In this document: positions 28,246 through 37,463 of the stretch, piece by piece | Layout of the letters: every line of letters starts with the position of its first letter | Position numbering within the stretch: the first letter of the stretch is position 1 | NCBI RefSeq assembly: GCF_030412785.1 | Contig: NZ_CP125295.1 | Coordinates: 4,526,001 to 4,590,000, forward strand | Length of the DNA: 64,000 nucleotides | Direction: 5' to 3' | Source of the DNA: Paraburkholderia sabiae | GTDB taxonomy: Bacteria > Pseudomonadota > Gammaproteobacteria > Burkholderiales > Burkholderiaceae | Program-made: the position numbers and the translations under genes | Notes under the pieces: generated by a model | Databases searched by the model: none | What the model saw: only the letters and a program-made list of their open reading frames with translations | Told to the model about the DNA's origin: nothing

Positions 28246-29022
28246 GTGACGCAGACATCGGAAGCGACGACGACAGGCAAGGTGGCGCTCGTGACGGGCG
28301 CGGGCAGCGGCATCGGAAAAGCGACGGCGCGCAAGCTGCTGGATAACGGCTACAGCGTCGTGGTGACGGGGCGCAGACAGGCCCCGCTCGATGCGCTCGC
28401 AACGGAAGCGCAGCAGCAAGGCAAGGACGCGTTCGCCGTCGCCTGCGACGTGACGGATGCCGCGAGCGTTGCCGCGCTCTTCGATGCGATCCGGCTGCGC
28501 TACGGCCGGCTCGACGTGCTGTTCAACAACGCGGGCCGCAATGCGCCGCCCGTCGAAATCGACCAGATCGAACTCGACGACTGGCGCTCCGTCGTCGATA
28601 CGAACCTGACGGGCGTGTTCCTGTGCACGCGCGCGGCCTTCGCGATGATGAAGGCGCAGACGCCGCGCGGCGGCCGCATCATCAATAACGGCTCGATCTC
28701 CGCGCACGCGCCGCGGCCGTTGAGCATTGCCTACACGGCGACCAAGCACGCGATCACGGGACTGACCAAATCGGTATCGCTCGACGGCCGGGCTTACGAC
28801 ATCGTGTGCGGTCAGATCGACATCGGCAATGCGGCGACGGAAATGGCCGAGCGGATGGCGCGCGGCGTGCCGCAAGCGAACGGCACGATCGCCGTCGAAC
28901 CGCTGATGGACGTCGAATACGTCGCGGACGCCGTGCTGCACATGTCGAATCTGCCGCTGTCGGCGAACGTGCAGTTCATGACGATCATGGCGAGCAAGAT
29001 GCCGTACGTCGGGCGCGGCTGA
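28246..29022 (+). CDS. SDR family oxidoreductase
   Basis: A 258-residue classical short-chain dehydrogenase. The start is GTG 28246, eight bases after AGGAG. Cofactor motif [16 protein letters not shown], structural NNAG ([10 protein letters not shown]), catalytic Ser in [10 protein letters not shown] and Tyr/Lys in YTATKHA. The Arg-rich GRRQAPL after beta-2 suggests NADP preference. It is the last gene of the dadA unit; the substrate may be a hydroxy or oxo acid from amino-acid breakdown. Confidence 0.88.
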   Translation: MTQTSEATTTGKVALVTGAGSGIGKATARKLLDNGYSVVVTGRRQAPLDALATEAQQQGKDAFAVACDVTDAASVAALFDAIRLRYGRLDVLFNNAGRNAPPVEIDQIELDDWRSVVDTNLTGVFLCTRAAFAMMKAQTPRGGRIINNGSISAHAPRPLSIAYTATKHAITGLTKSVSLDGRAYDIVCGQIDIGNAATEMAERMARGVPQANGTIAVEPLMDVEYVADAVLHMSNLPLSANVQFMTIMASKMPYVGRG

Positions 29023-29109
29023 TCCACGTGTGAAGCACGCGTGACGCACATCTGACATCACGCGGCAACTTCGTCGGACTTATACTGGACGCTTCCCGAA
29101 CCACTGGAA

Positions 29110-29361
29110 GTGGATGTGACTTCTGACGAGGCGCCGCGCCCCAACGCGCCCGCCGCCGACGACCCGCGCCCCACACCGCCTGTGCGGCCCGATCCCGACG
29201 ATTGCTGTCATAGCGGCTGCGATCCGTGCGTGTTCGATCTGTACGAAGAGGAAGTCACGCGGTATCGCGCGGCGCTGGCGGCCTGGGAAGCGCGGCATGC
29301 CGAGCCGCTTCAGGCGTCGAAGCCTGGAAAGCGCGAAGGCAAGCCGCGCAGGAAGCGCTGA
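29110..29361 (+). CDS. oxidoreductase-like domain protein
   Basis: An 83-residue protein with a disordered Pro/Asp-rich N-terminus and the cysteine cluster DDCCHSGCDPCVFDLYEEE, which defines the small oxidoreductase-like domain (PF09791 type). The four to five cysteines look suited to metal or redox chemistry. The C-terminus is Lys/Arg-rich. It begins with GTG at 29110. It lies between the dadA unit and the Sir2 gene without clear coupling to either. Confidence 0.8.
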   Translation: MDVTSDEAPRPNAPAADDPRPTPPVRPDPDDCCHSGCDPCVFDLYEEEVTRYRAALAAWEARHAEPLQASKPGKREGKPRRKR

Positions 29362-29395
29362 GTCCCCGTCCGTATCCACTCGTTCTACCGATTCC

Positions 29396-30241
29396 ATGTC
29401 CACGCCGATCGAACCTCACGCACTCGCCGCGCTGCAAGACTTCGTCGAACGCTATCCGCGGCTCTTCGTGCTGACGGGCGCGGGCATCAGCACCGATTCC
29501 GGCATCCCCGGCTATCGCGACGAAAACGGCGAATGGAAACGCTCGCCACCCATCACGTTGCAGGAATTTCTCGGCTCGATCGCGTCGCGCCAGCGTTACT
29601 GGGCGCGCAGCACGGTCGGTTGGCCCGTCGTCGCGAAGGCCGAGCCGAACGCGGCGCACCGCGCGCTCGCGCGGCTCGAAGCGGCGGGGCATGCGCGCAC
29701 GCTCGTCACGCAGAACGTCGATGGCCTGCATCAGCGCGCGGGCAGCAGCGACGTCATCGAACTGCACGGCAGCATCGGCGAAGTGACGTGCCTCGATTGC
29801 GGCACGCATCACCGTCGCGCGTCGATCCAGCAGATGCTGATCAATGAGAATCCCGCCTTGCTCGACGTGATCGCCGAACCCGCCGCCGATGGCGACGCAC
29901 ATCTCGAATGGCACGATCTCGGTTCGTTCCGCGTGCCCGCTTGCCCGAACTGTGGTGGACTGCTGAAGCCCGCTGTCGTGTTCTTTGGCGAAAACGTGCC
30001 GAAGCCGCGCGTCGAGGCGGCGTCGAACGCGCTCGATGCCGCCGATGCGATGCTCGTCGTCGGTTCGTCGCTGATGGTGTATTCGGGTTATCGCTTCTGC
30101 ACGTGGGCGCAGAAGATGAACAAGCCGATCGCCGCGATCAATCTCGGGCGCACGCGTGCCGACCCGCTGCTGTCGCTGAAAGTCGAAGCGCCGTGCGGCG
30201 ATGCGCTCGCGGCGCTTGCGGCCAGTCTCGCTGCGCGCTGA
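29396..30241 (+). CDS. Sir2 family NAD-dependent protein deacylase
   Basis: A 281-residue sirtuin. I start at ATG 29396, since the upstream frame overlaps the previous gene. The NAD loop is GAGISTDSGIPGYRD, the catalytic histidine His124 lies in IELHGSIG preceded by QNVDGLH, and the zinc site is CLDC plus CPNC. FFGENVPK and GSSLMVYSG are also typical. It probably deacylates protein lysines such as those of acyl-CoA synthetases. An adjacent PPOX-like and DUF938 gene follow closely on the same strand. Confidence 0.93.
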   Translation: MSTPIEPHALAALQDFVERYPRLFVLTGAGISTDSGIPGYRDENGEWKRSPPITLQEFLGSIASRQRYWARSTVGWPVVAKAEPNAAHRALARLEAAGHARTLVTQNVDGLHQRAGSSDVIELHGSIGEVTCLDCGTHHRRASIQQMLINENPALLDVIAEPAADGDAHLEWHDLGSFRVPACPNCGGLLKPAVVFFGENVPKPRVEAASNALDAADAMLVVGSSLMVYSGYRFCTWAQKMNKPIAAINLGRTRADPLLSLKVEAPCGDALAALAASLAAR

Positions 30242-30282
30242 CGCGAGCGCCAGAACACATGCCATTTCAACAGGAAACACCG

Positions 30283-30888
30283 ATGCTCACGACGATCGAA
30301 GAACTGGAAGCGCTCTACGGCCAGCCGCATGAGCGCTCGGTGCGCAAGGAGATTCCGTACGTCAACGACTGCTACCGCGCGTTCATCGAACATGCGCCGT
30401 TTATCGTGCTGGCGACGTCGGGCCCCGACGGTCTCGACTGCTCGCCGCGCGGCGACGCGCCCGGCTTCGTGCGTCTGATCGACGAACGCACGCTGGCCAT
30501 TCCCGATCGCGTCGGCAATAACCGCGTCGACAGTCTGCGCAATGTGATCGTCAATCCGCATGTCGGGCTGCTGTTCGTCGTGCCTGGCGTCGGCGAGACG
30601 CTCCGTGTGAATGGACGCGGGCGCGTTTCGGCCGATCCTGAACTGCTCGACAGTTTTGCCGTCGACGGCAAGAAGCCGCGTTCGGTGCTGATCGTCGATA
30701 TCGACGCCGTGTACTTTCATTGCTCGAAAGCGCTCGTGCGCTCGAAACTGTGGGATCCGGCGCGCCACGTCGAGCGCTCGCAGCTGCCGAGCGCGGGCGA
30801 TATGCACAAGCGGATTTTCGGTGAGACTTTCGATTCGCTCGCGTATGATCGCGACCTCGCCGAACGCATCCGCACCAGCCTGTACTGA
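30283..30888 (+). CDS. pyridoxamine 5'-phosphate oxidase-fold protein
   Basis: A 201-residue split-barrel flavoprotein-like enzyme. I choose ATG 30283, which has an AGGAAA box; an earlier ATG at 30259 is possible. Family stretches include APFIVLATSGPDGLDCSPRG, LAIPDRVGNNRVDSLRNV and NPHVGLLFVVPGVGETLRVNG (shown in parts), matching the MSMEG_1061/PNPOx-like group that binds FMN. Substrate unknown. It is 41 bp after the sirtuin and 5 bp before DUF938. Confidence 0.85.
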   Translation: MLTTIEELEALYGQPHERSVRKEIPYVNDCYRAFIEHAPFIVLATSGPDGLDCSPRGDAPGFVRLIDERTLAIPDRVGNNRVDSLRNVIVNPHVGLLFVVPGVGETLRVNGRGRVSADPELLDSFAVDGKKPRSVLIVDIDAVYFHCSKALVRSKLWDPARHVERSQLPSAGDMHKRIFGETFDSLAYDRDLAERIRTSLY

Positions 30889-30893
30889 TCGCC

Positions 30894-31508
30894 ATGACCA
30901 CGCCCGACCCGAACCTGCGCCAGCACGCGCCCGCCGCCGAACGCAACCGCGAGCCGATCCTCGCCGTGCTCGAACGCGTGCTGCCCGCGTCGGGCACCGT
31001 GCTCGAAATCGCGAGCGGGACGGGGCAGCACGCGATTCATTTCGCCGCCGCGCTGCCGAAGCTCGTGTGGCAGCCGAGCGATCCGGGCGAAGACGCGCGC
31101 GCGTCGATTGCCGCCTGGACCGCGCATAGCGGCCTCGCCAACGTGCGTGCGCCGCTTGCGCTCGATGTGCGCGACGCGTCGTGGGGCATCGATGCCGCTG
31201 CGGCCATCGTCTGCATCAACATGATCCATATCTCGCCGTGGGAATCGGCGCAGGCGCTGATCGGCGGCGCGGGACGGCTGCTGCAAACGGGCGGCGTGCT
31301 GTTCCTGTACGGACCGTACCGGCGCGGCGGCGCGCATACGGCGCCGAGCAACGCCGCGTTCGACGCCCAGTTGCGAAGCCGCGATTCCTCATGGGGCGTG
31401 CGCGACATGGAAGACGTGGTGGCGCTGGCGGACGCAGCGGGCTTCGACAGCGACGAACCCGTCGAGATGCCCGCCAACAACTTCTGCCTCGTGTTCCGGA
31501 AACGTTAG
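30894..31508 (+). CDS. DUF938 family SAM-dependent methyltransferase
   Basis: A 204-residue class I methyltransferase-like protein of the DUF938 family. RQHAPAAERNREPIL opens the protein, motif I is LEIASGTGQHAIHFAAALP, followed by WQPSDPG and the family block NMIHISPWESAQALIGGAG, then LFLYGPYRRGG and NNFCLVFRK at the end. The substrate is unknown. It is the last gene of a likely three-gene unit starting with the sirtuin. Confidence 0.9.
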   Translation: MTTPDPNLRQHAPAAERNREPILAVLERVLPASGTVLEIASGTGQHAIHFAAALPKLVWQPSDPGEDARASIAAWTAHSGLANVRAPLALDVRDASWGIDAAAAIVCINMIHISPWESAQALIGGAGRLLQTGGVLFLYGPYRRGGAHTAPSNAAFDAQLRSRDSSWGVRDMEDVVALADAAGFDSDEPVEMPANNFCLVFRKR

Positions 31509-31818
31509 CGGCGGCGGCGGGTCTGACGCTTGAATCCGCGCGTGTGCAAGGGCTCGCACGACGCATGTGCGAGGCGCGTTTCGCGGACTAAGCTGTAGAA
31601 GACCGGCAGCTGGATCACGACAGCATCGAAACCGAAACACGCGGCGAATGGCGCGAAAGCGCGGCGAAAGCCAGTACGCATCGTCCATGCCTGTCATGGA
31701 CATGAGGTGCGGGGAGTACGCGAGCGGCATCCCGTCATTTCTTTTATCCTTTCATCCTCGACGCTGTGCCTTGATGGCGGGTGCAGCTTCACGACTTACT
31801 GGAATCTGGAGAATTCAC
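31509..31818. other. intergenic region with gnd promoter
   Basis: Noncoding 310 bp. CTCGCAC and GTGCGAG at 31553-31573 form a 7-bp hairpin that may end the previous operon. The last 100 bp are AT-richer and end with CTGGAG before the gnd start. No credible ORF is seen. Confidence 0.5.
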
Positions 31819-33228
<1,410 letters not shown>

Positions 33229-33539
33229 TTCGGATCGGCTGATCCGCACAGGTCGAAACGCCTCGGCGCCTGCATGGCGCCGGGGCGTTTTTTCTTTGCG
33301 CGCCGCGCTGTCGGAGCACGATTGTTTCAGCGATTGCACACATTCTGGAACACAGTGTTGCAATTATCTGATCCAAATGCGCAGTGATATCCGGGAAAAC
33401 GAAGAATTATTTCAATATTCGCAACATAGTTTCGTCGAATAAGGGATTTCCCTAGGACGCCGCCTTACCTAAACTTGCATCAACGCTGACGAACACGGTG
33501 TTCGCAGCAAATCAAAAAACAAGTTCTCGGAGGTTGTCC
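33229..33539. other. intergenic region between gnd and the DUF4148 gene
   Basis: Holds the gnd terminator at its left end. From 33330 to 33480 it is markedly AT-rich, and CCTAAACTTG at 33468-33477 matches a box upstream of the M23 gene at 20347. No ORF. Confidence 0.5.
33260..33294 (+). terminator. rho-independent terminator of gnd
   Basis: An 11-bp stem with one G.U pair (GCCTCGGCGCC / GGCGCCGGGGC), a TGCAT loop and then TTTTTTC. Confidence 0.9.
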
Positions 33540-33860
33540 ATGAAAGCCCTGATTTCCGCAGTCGTTCTCGCCGCCGCTGTCGCCGCTCCCGTCGCATCGT
33601 TCGCACAGTCGAGCCAGCAGCCGCTGACGCGCGCCGAAGTTCGCGCCGATCTCGCCCGTCTGGAAAAGGCCGGCTACGATCCGCTGTCCGATCGTCAGAA
33701 CTACCCGAACAACATCCAGGCCGCCGAAGCGCGCGTCCATGCACAAGACGTCGCGCAAGCCAGCACGACGGGCTACGGCGTACAGACGAACGGCACGTCG
33801 CAAGCCGGTCGCTCGCTGGCCGATGAAAAGGGTCCGCGCTCGGTGTTCTTCGGCAACTAA
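33540..33860 (+). CDS. DUF4148 family secreted protein
   Basis: A 106-residue exported protein of the DUF4148 family, common in Burkholderia. Signal peptide MKALISAVVLAAAVAAPVAS, cut after SFA. The mature part has the family core QPLTRAEVRADLARLEKAGYDP and YPNNIQAAEARVHAQ (shown in parts). A strong GGAGG box lies seven bases before the ATG. It is short, periplasmic, of unknown function, and has its own promoter region and terminator. Confidence 0.93.
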   Translation: MKALISAVVLAAAVAAPVASFAQSSQQPLTRAEVRADLARLEKAGYDPLSDRQNYPNNIQAAEARVHAQDVAQASTTGYGVQTNGTSQAGRSLADEKGPRSVFFGN

Positions 33861-33941
33861 GCCGAAGGTGCAGCTTGATGGTTGAAGTCCGCGAGCTTCA
33901 TCCATCGCCAGCAGGCAAGAGAAGGTAGAACGAAGGTAGAA

Positions 33942-33975
33942 AGCGCCGGTCAGGTCGATCCTGACCGGCGTTTTT
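33942..33975. terminator. rho-independent terminator of the DUF4148 gene
   Basis: A 10-bp perfect stem (CGCCGGTCAG / CTGACCGGCG) is followed by TTTTT; it faces the convergent DUF2968 gene. Confidence 0.85.
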
Positions 33976-33998
33976 CGTTCATGCCGTGCGGGCGGCGT

Positions 33999-34754
33999 TC
34001 AGCGCGGAATATGCGGAATCGCCTCGTTGTTGGCGACGTTCAGCTGATGCACCTGCCGATGCGCCTTGTTCAACTGCGCCTGCGCCGCCGTGCGTTGCGC
34101 TTCGAGTTGCGCGATGTCCTTGCGCAACTGATGCTGCCTGCCCGTGACTGCGTGATCCTGCTCGGTGGTCCGTTGCAGGTTCTGACGCAGCCGCTCCGCG
34201 TGCGCTTCGGATTCGGCGATCAGGCGCTTCATCTGTTCGTTCTGCGCTTCGAGCTGCAGTCGCCGCGTCTCGCCGTCGGCAAGGCGCGTGGCCTGTTCCT
34301 GCATGTGATGGAACAGCTGCTTGGCCGTGTTCATGTCGCTCGTGCTGAGCACGCGCCACATGCGGTCCTCCTGAAACAGTGCGACAAAGTATTTCAGTTC
34401 TTTTGCATAAAACAGCAGGCTGACGGAATAATCAAAAGTACGAAACGTGTGGAACGTCTTGAGTTCCGCGTCGTCGGTCATGCGTTCTACATCGTTTGCA
34501 TCGGCCAGTTGCACGGCGCGTCCATTCGGCGCGGAAGGCGTGACCTGCACCGCGTGCAGCGGCGTGACGGGGCGCGGCTGGCTCGCGGGCCGCTCGTCGA
34601 TGGTTGCGCCTGCATCGCTCTCGCCGGGCAGGTCGTCGAGTTGCGCGGGTTCGGAGCGTGCGGCGTGTTGTGAAGGGTGCTGCGGCGGAAAATGAAGGTG
34701 TGCCGCAGCGCCATTGCTGACGGCGGCGCGGCGCATGTTCAAAAGATTTTTCAC
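33999..34754 (-). CDS. DUF2968-like coiled-coil protein
   Basis: A 251-residue protein. I choose GTG 34754 (MKNLLNMRRAAVSNGAAAHL) because GAGG lies eight bases upstream; no signal peptide is obvious. A Pro-rich low-complexity N-terminal third leads to a compact domain (FRTFDYSVSLLFYAKELKYF, LFQEDRMWRVLSTSDM) and then a long coiled coil of about 100 residues (LEAQNEQMKRLIAESEAHAE, LRKDIAQLEAQRTAAQAQL). This layout matches the Burkholderiales DUF2968 family. Function unknown. Confidence 0.75.
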   Translation of the reverse strand: MKNLLNMRRAAVSNGAAAHLHFPPQHPSQHAARSEPAQLDDLPGESDAGATIDERPASQPRPVTPLHAVQVTPSAPNGRAVQLADANDVERMTDDAELKTFHTFRTFDYSVSLLFYAKELKYFVALFQEDRMWRVLSTSDMNTAKQLFHHMQEQATRLADGETRRLQLEAQNEQMKRLIAESEAHAERLRQNLQRTTEQDHAVTGRQHQLRKDIAQLEAQRTAAQAQLNKAHRQVHQLNVANNEAIPHIPR

Positions 34755-34809
34755 GATCGATCCTCGGTAGGCGGCCGGGAAGCCGTACCTCTTCAGGTTT
34801 GCGGGCGCA

Positions 34810-35130
34810 TCAATGCAGCGTGCGTTGTCCACCCGCGATATCGTCGAATAATGCACGGTCTGGTTCCAGCGCGAACAGCCACGACTGGTCATACTCGCTG
34901 AGCGTTTCGAGCGCCTGACGCAGCTCTTCGAGCGCGACAGCGGGAATCTCGACGCTCGCTTCCACACCGCTCGACAGGCGGCTCACGCTCGCCAGTTGCA
35001 CGAGGGCATCGGCGGCTTCGGCGACATCGACGGCAAACACGAGATGGGCATTCAGCAGTTCGACCAGCGTAGGCGATGAAGTCATCTCATCGACATTGAG
35101 CTGCACGGCAAGAAATAACGCCTTGTTCAT
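34810..35130 (-). CDS. small acidic protein of unknown function
   Basis: A 106-residue soluble, acidic protein starting MNKALFLAVQLNVDEMTSSP after an AGGAGG box. It is mostly helical, with Leu/Val-rich stretches (LVELLNAHLVFAVDVAEAAD, LEELRQALETLSEYDQSWLF). I recognise no domain. It precedes the DUF2968-like gene by 55 bp on the same strand and may be co-transcribed. Confidence 0.65.
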   Translation of the reverse strand: MNKALFLAVQLNVDEMTSSPTLVELLNAHLVFAVDVAEAADALVQLASVSRLSSGVEASVEIPAVALEELRQALETLSEYDQSWLFALEPDRALFDDIAGGQRTLH

Positions 35131-35368
35131 GGAACCTCCTCGTTGAAGGCAAACGCTGAAGTGGATGAACCGTCTCGCCGCGCATCGGCTTACGGACATG
35201 CGCATGTTATTGACTGCGGCAAAGTCCAGTATAGGCGAGCACTCCAGCTATGCAATGGCACGCAAGCCGCATGCAACGGTCATCTCCGGGCAGGTGAGCA
35301 AGCAGCGTGCATGATCGCGGTCGACACTATAATGTCGAGTCCGACCACCATCATTGCGCAAGCTCGCC

Positions 35369-35680
35369 ATGAAGATCGTCCGCAGCAGCACGTTTACCGC
35401 AGAGCGCGCGTGGGGCGCGCTCGACATCGCCAACATGAACGGCATCACCACGCGTTTGCACTGGACCGACCAGCCTTACAAGTGGCACATCAACGACGGC
35501 GAGGAAGTCTTCGCCGTGCTCGACGGACGCGTGGAGATGCGATATCGCGAAGCAGGCGTCGAGCATTCGACCGTGCTCGAAACGGGCGATGTGTTCCATG
35601 CATCCGTCGGCACGGAGCACGTTGCGCACCCGATCGGCGAAGCACGCATTCTCGTCATCGAGTCCGAAGGCAGCGTATGA
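35369..35680 (+). CDS. cupin domain protein
   Basis: A 103-residue single-domain cupin. Motif 1 is WHINDGEEVFAVLDGRVEMR and motif 2 is GDVFHASVGTEHVAHPIG; the histidines and glutamate for metal are present. I start at ATG 35369 (MKIVRSSTFTAERAWGALDI). A TATAAT box at 35328-35333 lies 36 bp upstream without a clear -35 partner. Metal-dependent small-molecule binding or isomerisation is likely; substrate unknown. Confidence 0.85.
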   Translation: MKIVRSSTFTAERAWGALDIANMNGITTRLHWTDQPYKWHINDGEEVFAVLDGRVEMRYREAGVEHSTVLETGDVFHASVGTEHVAHPIGEARILVIESEGSV

Positions 35681-35963
35681 TCTTGCGCTTTCGCTGAGCG
35701 CGAAGAATTGATTGGGATTGCAGAAGGAATTACGGCGGTAATCGAAGGCGATCCACGCAATCGTCTCGCACAGGGTCGGACATGCCTGAAACGGGTCTGT
35801 CGAGCCCGCCCGGTTCGCGCGCCCGGATCGCGTTTACCGGCCGTCATTTTTTCGACGGGAAGCCGAGGCATAATATTTGCACTGCATATCCCGCTACACG
35901 TTCAAACGACGGGCGGCTAACCTGAGCGCCGTTTCGTCCCACACCGCGTCGAGGGCCACAAAA

Positions 35964-36707
35964 ATGACAGTAAAACGGCAATACGTCGTCACGCAGGCTT
36001 TGATTTCGCTCGCCGTCGCGAGCATGCTGGGCGCGTGCACCACGTACCCGTGGGAACCGCAGCAGACCTCGGCACCCGCTTACCGGACGACCCAGCCGAC
36101 CCCAGCCGTTGGCGTGCCCGCCGGGTTTTATCGGGTGAATCCGGGCGATACGCTGCAAAGCATCGCGGGCGCGTACGGCCAGCGTCCGCAGGATCTCGCG
36201 GCGTGGAACGGGCTGACCGTGTCGACGCCCGTTGCGCCCGGCCAGATGCTGCGCGTCGGGCCGCCCACTTACGCGCAGACGACGCCCGTGCCGACGCCGG
36301 CGCCGTCCACCAATGCCGTTCCGCCTGCACCCGCCGCCCAGCCGCAGATCACGCTCGCGTGGCCGTTGCGCGGCCCGATTCTGAAGCCGTTCGTGCCGGG
36401 CAAGTCGAAGGGTATCGTGATCGGCGGACGTCCCGGCGATCAGGTGCGCGCCTCCGCGACGGGCCGCGTGGTCTACGCGGGAACGGGCATCGAGGCTTAC
36501 GGGCCGCTCGTCATCATCAAGCACGACGACACGCTGATCACGGCTTACGGCCAGAACAGCAGGTTGCTCGTGCAGGAAGGCGACGCCGTCACGCAAGGTC
36601 AGCCGATCGGCGAAGTCGGCACTGACAGCAACGGCGTGCCGTCCATTCAGTTCGAAGTGCGCAAGGACGGCAAGCCTGTCGATCCGCTTGCGTGGCTGCC
36701 GCACTGA
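35964..36707 (+). CDS. NlpD/ActS-like LysM-LytM lipoprotein with degenerate active site
   Basis: A 247-residue outer-envelope lipoprotein: lipobox MLGAC with Cys25 after MTVKRQYVVTQALISLAVAS. A LysM domain spans about 53-98 (YRVNPGDTLQSIAGAYGQRP). A Pro-rich linker leads to a LytM/M23 domain in which the zinc ligands are lost: the HxxxD position reads KGIVIGGRPGDQ and the usual HxHFE reads SIQFEVRKDG. It is therefore an amidase activator like NlpD or ActS rather than a peptidase. It stands alone, not next to rpoS. Confidence 0.88.
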   Translation: MTVKRQYVVTQALISLAVASMLGACTTYPWEPQQTSAPAYRTTQPTPAVGVPAGFYRVNPGDTLQSIAGAYGQRPQDLAAWNGLTVSTPVAPGQMLRVGPPTYAQTTPVPTPAPSTNAVPPAPAAQPQITLAWPLRGPILKPFVPGKSKGIVIGGRPGDQVRASATGRVVYAGTGIEAYGPLVIIKHDDTLITAYGQNSRLLVQEGDAVTQGQPIGEVGTDSNGVPSIQFEVRKDGKPVDPLAWLPH

Positions 36708-36942
36708 ATCGCGAAGAACGTCACACGGCGGGCCAGGGCGCCCGCCGCCCGCCATCGAACCGCATCGAACAGCCAACACTTGCACGTCTGACAGTTGGCG
36801 CCAATCAACCAGCAGGCTTCTCCCTGATCGCCCGAACGCCCGTCGCAGCGGGCTTCGCAGCTTTTGGCATGGTGCGTGCAGCACGCGAGGTGAGCGCGGC
36901 GCAGCCGGCGCTCGCCATCCTTATCGTTGCTGGAGAACCATC

Positions 36943-37221
36943 ATGACTCACCTGCTTGTGAAAGACCTGTCGAGGGTCGACGAACTCGATCGTCAAGCCG
37001 CGAAGCGTGTGCGCGGCGGCATACTCATCATCAGCAAGCCCACGGAGCCGAGCCCGTGGCCGAGCTTCCCAGGCATGCCGTCGATGCCCTGGCCGCCGAT
37101 GCATTTCCCCGTTCCGCCCGTGCATTCGGGCGGCGGCTGCAACGACGGCGGCAATGGCGGCGGTGGCGGCTACATCATTCCGTATCACGCCACCGCGCCG
37201 CAGGATCCGCGTCTGCAATGA
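36943..37221 (+). CDS. Gly-Gly leader small peptide precursor
   Basis: A 92-residue gene with a GGAG box. The N-terminus MTHLLVKDLSRVDELDRQAA-KRVRGG looks like a 26-residue double-glycine leader: alternating hydrophobic positions and a charged helix ending in GG. The remaining 66 residues are unlike a folded protein: Pro-rich (SPWPSFPGMPSMPWPPMHFP), one Cys, then a glycine run (GGNGGGGG) and IIPYHATAPQ. Such precursors are exported and cleaved by peptidase-containing ABC transporters or further modified; none is encoded here. A large hairpin follows. It could also be an unprocessed small protein. Confidence 0.6.
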   Translation: MTHLLVKDLSRVDELDRQAAKRVRGGILIISKPTEPSPWPSFPGMPSMPWPPMHFPVPPVHSGGGCNDGGNGGGGGYIIPYHATAPQDPRLQ

Positions 37222-37242
37222 TCGGCGTGCCGTGGACGACAA

Positions 37243-37281
37243 ACGCCGGGACGAGCCGTTAAGCAAGGCTCGTCCCGGCGT
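37243..37281. terminator. 15-bp hairpin after the leader-peptide gene
   Basis: Perfect inverted repeat ACGCCGGGACGAGCC / GGCTCGTCCCGGCGT with a 9-nt loop, 22 bp after the stop. No T-run follows, so it may stabilise the short mRNA as well as terminate it. Confidence 0.65.
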
Positions 37282-37463
37282 ATCCATGTCGGGAACCGAC
37301 CCACGTCCCATCAACCGCCATGCAACGCTCATGGCATGCGCTATTGCTTTGCATGGCGTCGGCAGAAACCTGCACCGTGGATCGGCGGCGATACTGTGTC
37401 ACAACAGACCGCGCCGGGGTATCGGGATTGTTCGAAACTTGCGTCAGAGCCTTCCGACTTCGT

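Noticed and set aside
35210..35235. TTGACT and TATAGG as a sigma-70 promoter for the cupin gene
   Set aside because: The spacing is only 14 bp, too short; the TATAAT nearer the gene is more plausible but lacks a -35 box, so neither is listed as a feature.
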